From: Shewanella psychrophila
Lineage (GTDB): Bacteria; Pseudomonadota; Gammaproteobacteria; Enterobacterales; Shewanellaceae
Direction of reading: 5' to 3'
Assembly: GCF_002005305.1 (NCBI RefSeq)
Contig: NZ_CP014782.1
Location: 434,001-498,000, forward strand
Length of the DNA: 64,000 bases
Shown: one piece after another, positions 61,309-64,000 of the stretch
How the letters are laid out: each line of letters starts with the position of its first letter
Position numbering within the stretch: position 1 is the first letter of the stretch
Translations under genes and position numbers: made by a program
The notes under the pieces: model-generated
What the model was told of the DNA's origin: nothing
The model's input: the letters and a program-made list of their open reading frames with translations, nothing else
The model's database searches: none

Positions 61309-62148
61309 ATGTATCAAGAGAAATCATCAGATAATGGCGGTTCGATGCGTCATCAACTCCGTAGGATCATATTCGGTACAGATACTAAACTGGGCCGCTA
61401 CTTTGATATTGGTTTAATGGTTTGTATCATTCTCAGTGTGGCCCTGGTTTTTTTGGATACTGTCGCCAGCATTCATGAGCAGTATGGTGAGATCATCAGT
61501 ATTCTAGAATGGGGATTTACCTTTATCTTTACCCTGGAATATGTGTTGAGACTCTATTGCTCCGCACACCCAGTGCGCTATGCGCGAAGCTTCTATGGCG
61601 TGGTGGATTTACTCTCTGTGATGCCTAGTTACCTGGCATTATTCTTTCCTGGTGCAAGCTTTACACTGGTGATCAGAATATTAAGACTGTTTAGAATATT
61701 CCGTGTATTTAAATTGTTACGATATCTTAGCGAAGGCAATGTTTTGCTGCGAGCTATGCTACAGTCTGGGCGTAAAGTATTTATCTTCTTTTTCTCAGTT
61801 AGCCTGATAGTCATGGTGCTTAGCGCCGTGATGTACGTGGTCGAAGGACCCGAGAACGGGTTCACTTCGATCCCTAAGTCTATCTACTGGACGATTGTGA
61901 CCATTACCACAGTTGGATATGGCGATATTACCCCAGGAACCAACTTGGGACAGGCCATTGCAGCCCTGACCATGTTGCTCGGTTATTCCATCATTGCGAT
62001 CCCTACCGGAATATTAACCGCCGAGATCTCACAAGAGATAAGTCGCAGTAAAGATCTGCGTCGTTGCAGTAATTGTCTCAAGACGGGTCATGAGAATGAC
62101 GCGCTATTTTGTGATCACTGCGGTGGAGAGTTAGAAAGAGAGCTTTGA
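61309..62148 (+). CDS. Voltage-gated-type K+ channel with C-terminal zinc ribbon
   Basis: A 279-residue channel with six transmembrane segments. S4 carries regularly spaced arginines (RILRLFRIFRVFKLLR) and the selectivity filter is TTVGYGD. After S6 comes a short cytoplasmic tail with CSNCLKTGHENDALFCDHCGGELE, two CxxC pairs forming a zinc-ribbon-like knuckle, uncommon in this channel type. The ATG at 61309 follows GAGGAA; a Met at 61345 is an alternative. The 3' end is tandemly repeated downstream. Confidence 0.88.
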   Translation: MYQEKSSDNGGSMRHQLRRIIFGTDTKLGRYFDIGLMVCIILSVALVFLDTVASIHEQYGEIISILEWGFTFIFTLEYVLRLYCSAHPVRYARSFYGVVDLLSVMPSYLALFFPGASFTLVIRILRLFRIFRVFKLLRYLSEGNVLLRAMLQSGRKVFIFFFSVSLIVMVLSAVMYVVEGPENGFTSIPKSIYWTIVTITTVGYGDITPGTNLGQAIAALTMLLGYSIIAIPTGILTAEISQEISRSKDLRRCSNCLKTGHENDALFCDHCGGELEREL

Positions 62149-62333
62149 CGGTTCAATTTACAGCCATGAGAATGACGAGGCTAATGATGTGAACACTGCG
62201 GTGGAGAGTTAGAAAGAGAGCTTTGACGGTTCAATTTACAGCCATGAGAATGACGAGGCTAATGATGTGATCACTGCGGTGGAGAGTTAGAAAGAGAGCT
62301 TTGACGGTTCTATTTACAGCCATGAGAATGACA
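62089..62333 (+). repeat. Tandem duplication of channel-gene 3' end, 78-bp period
   Basis: The last ~75 bases of the channel gene and its 3' sequence recur: CATGAGAATGAC lies at 62089, 62165, 62243 and 62321, and GGTGGAGAG in each full copy. The two extra copies are nearly identical to each other, while the gene copy is two bases shorter in its first part and keeps the Cys codons. It resembles the array after yejK. Confidence 0.9.
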
Positions 62334-62377
62334 AGTCCAGATAATTTAATACCAGCAAGACAGAATCAAGGATAGAA

Positions 62378-63898
62378 ATGACCACAGCTAAATTTGTTCA
62401 AGGCCCAATCATGCGCCATATTCTGGTGATGAGTTCTACCGCAGCGGTGGGGATCTCAGCCCTCTTTGTGGTCGATTTGATTGATATTTTCTTCTTAAGT
62501 TTACTAGGAGAGTTGGAGCTTGCCGCAGCGGTAGGTTATGCCGGCACAATTTCATTTTTTACCACATCAATAGGCATAGGGCTCTCTATAGCGCTGGGGG
62601 CACTAGTATCACGCTCCATTGGTGCAAAACAAATGGACGTAGCCAGACGCTTGTTACTCAATAGCGCCATTGTCACCCTGATTATGTCGGTGATTGTATC
62701 TGCGATTGTGGCCTTCTTTATTCCTGATCTTTTGGCTCTGGTCGGTGCTAAAGGCCATACTGCCGAGCTTGCCGCAGATTACTTGTACATTTTAGTACCA
62801 TCATTACCTTTCATCTGTTTGGCCATGGCATTGGGCGCGGCGCTCAGAGCCGTGGGTGACGCTAAATTATCTATGATATCCACCTTAGTCGGGGGCGGCG
62901 TCAATCTGGTATTAGACCCTATTTTTATCTTCGCCATGAGCATGGGGATCGAGGGTGCCGCTGTGGCGTCAGTACTGGCAAGATTGGCTGTTATGTTAGT
63001 GGCTGCCCGTGGTGTTATCGTTAAGCACAAACTTTTTGGTCAATTTGAACTCAATAGCTTTATTACAGATTTAAAACCCATTTTTGCCATTGCCGGGCCA
63101 GCCATGATGACCAATGTTGCTACGCCTATAGGTAATGCCGTCGTCACTCGGGCCATAGCCGATTTCGGTGATGGTTATGTAGCGGGATGGGCTGTATTAG
63201 GCCGTATCATTCCGGTGTCATTTGGCATGATATTCGCCCTTTCCGGTGCGGTTGGTCCTATTATCGGTCAGAACTTTGGTGCCCATGAATTTGACCGAGT
63301 GCGGGAGAGTCTGACTAAGGCACTGCAATTTTGTGTACTGTATGTGGTCAGTGTTTCCGTGATACTCATGTTACTTCAAGACCAGATTATCTCAGTGTTC
63401 GGCATGCAAGGGGAAAGTGCGGAGCTTATTCGCTTCTTCTGTACTTATATTGCGGTATTCTTTGTGTTCTCTGGGGCTCTTTTTGTTGCTAATGCTTCGT
63501 TTAATAATCTGGGTAAGGCTAAATACTCGACCTTCTTAAACGTGGGTAAGGCCACAATCGGCACCATACCTTTTGTTTATTTTGGTGCTAAGTGGGGCGG
63601 CGTTGAAGGAGTATTGATAGGGCAGGTTATTGGTAGTGTCATCTTTGGTATTTTGGGTGTGATCACCGCCTATGCCTTGGTTGAGAAAGTGAAACAAGCT
63701 TGCCTCAATGATACAGGCCTAGATCGCGACACATCAGCGAGTGACACAGATCCGTTAGATGCAGAGCTACTCCCGAGCAGCCCTAATCCTCTCTCTTCTT
63801 CATGTGCTCAAATGGCACAGATTAATGAAGAGCAAGACTGTGAGGCGAGTAACCAAGTAACCGAAGCTCTGAAAATTTCAGATCATAAAGCAAGCTAG
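62378..63898 (+). CDS. MATE-family multidrug/Na+ exporter
   Basis: A 506-residue efflux protein with twelve membrane helices in two halves, each with a MATE-type pattern (FVVDLIDIFFLSLLGELELAAAVGYA; NVATPIGNAVVTRAIADFGDGYVAGWAVLGR). Expected to export cationic compounds with Na+ or H+. The last about 55 residues are a hydrophilic acidic tail beyond the usual length. It starts 44 bp after the 3'-end repeat array, and a strong terminator follows. Confidence 0.9.
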   Translation: MTTAKFVQGPIMRHILVMSSTAAVGISALFVVDLIDIFFLSLLGELELAAAVGYAGTISFFTTSIGIGLSIALGALVSRSIGAKQMDVARRLLLNSAIVTLIMSVIVSAIVAFFIPDLLALVGAKGHTAELAADYLYILVPSLPFICLAMALGAALRAVGDAKLSMISTLVGGGVNLVLDPIFIFAMSMGIEGAAVASVLARLAVMLVAARGVIVKHKLFGQFELNSFITDLKPIFAIAGPAMMTNVATPIGNAVVTRAIADFGDGYVAGWAVLGRIIPVSFGMIFALSGAVGPIIGQNFGAHEFDRVRESLTKALQFCVLYVVSVSVILMLLQDQIISVFGMQGESAELIRFFCTYIAVFFVFSGALFVANASFNNLGKAKYSTFLNVGKATIGTIPFVYFGAKWGGVEGVLIGQVIGSVIFGILGVITAYALVEKVKQACLNDTGLDRDTSASDTDPLDAELLPSSPNPLSSSCAQMAQINEEQDCEASNQVTEALKISDHKAS

Positions 63899-63939
63899 TC
63901 TGGGTGACTAAAGACAACTAGTTAATCAATAGACAAGCA

Positions 63940-63964
63940 AAAGGGAGCCGCGGCTCCCTTTTTG
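63940..63964 (+). terminator. Terminator after the MATE gene
   Basis: AAAGGGAGCCG/CGGCTCCCTTT forms a perfect stem with a T-run. Confidence 0.85.
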
Positions 63965-64000
63965 ATGAATACGTTAAATCTTATGCTAGTGAAAAACGCT

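Overview
The window looks like a chromosome segment of a marine gammaproteobacterium, most likely Shewanella. The basis is the gene content and order: the yejM(lapC)-yejL / yejK block, a PhoPQ-like pair, EfpL (YeiP), a small multihaem c-type cytochrome and low-GC intergenic DNA. I name the genus from family resemblance only; no 16S gene is present.

Layout. Positions 1-34.8 kb are mostly ordinary chromosomal genes: an edge-truncated IS630 transposase, a patatin-like lipase, CorA, an HD-GYP protein, phoPQ, a PhnD-type ABC importer of the putative-selenate clade, a sensor kinase/sigma-54 activator pair facing a His/Met/Glu-rich periplasmic protein, MgtE behind a ~600-nt leader, NAD synthetase, a diguanylate cyclase, EfpL, an ABC-F ATPase, a 74-residue triheme cytochrome, tRNA-Pro and the yej block. 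From 34.7 to 36.7 kb the 3' end of yejK is duplicated in tandem (124-bp period), and a decayed Tn5-type insertion sequence has split what was probably the yejK terminator. Positions 36.7-40.9 kb are chromosomal again.

From about 40.97 to 56.2 kb lies an accessory region. It begins with an intact IS5-family element with a perfect 9-bp target duplication and a gene broken by an in-frame TGA. Next comes a probable operon of a hybrid sensor kinase, an 872-codon secreted protein and two secreted R-S-E mono-ADP-ribosyltransferases. Then come an IS10-like element with a perfect 9-bp target duplication, a 906-residue signal-peptide-less glycine/beta-rich protein, and a small chaperone resembling AvrF/DspF of plant-pathogen type III systems. 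No secretion apparatus is visible in the window.

Positions 56.2-64 kb are chromosomal: acetyltransferase, secreted phytochelatin-synthase-like peptidase, TonB siderophore receptor, YecM, L,D-transpeptidase, a voltage-gated-type K+ channel with a C-terminal zinc ribbon (followed by a second tandem duplication of a gene 3' end, 78-bp period) and a MATE exporter.

The strongest leads are the secreted ART gene set, where both ARTs have a single cysteine at the extreme C-terminus and the large partner has an odd number of mature cysteines; the AvrE/AvrF-like effector-chaperone pair; a mgtE leader with a short acidic/proline peptide; and two independent gene-3'-end tandem arrays.
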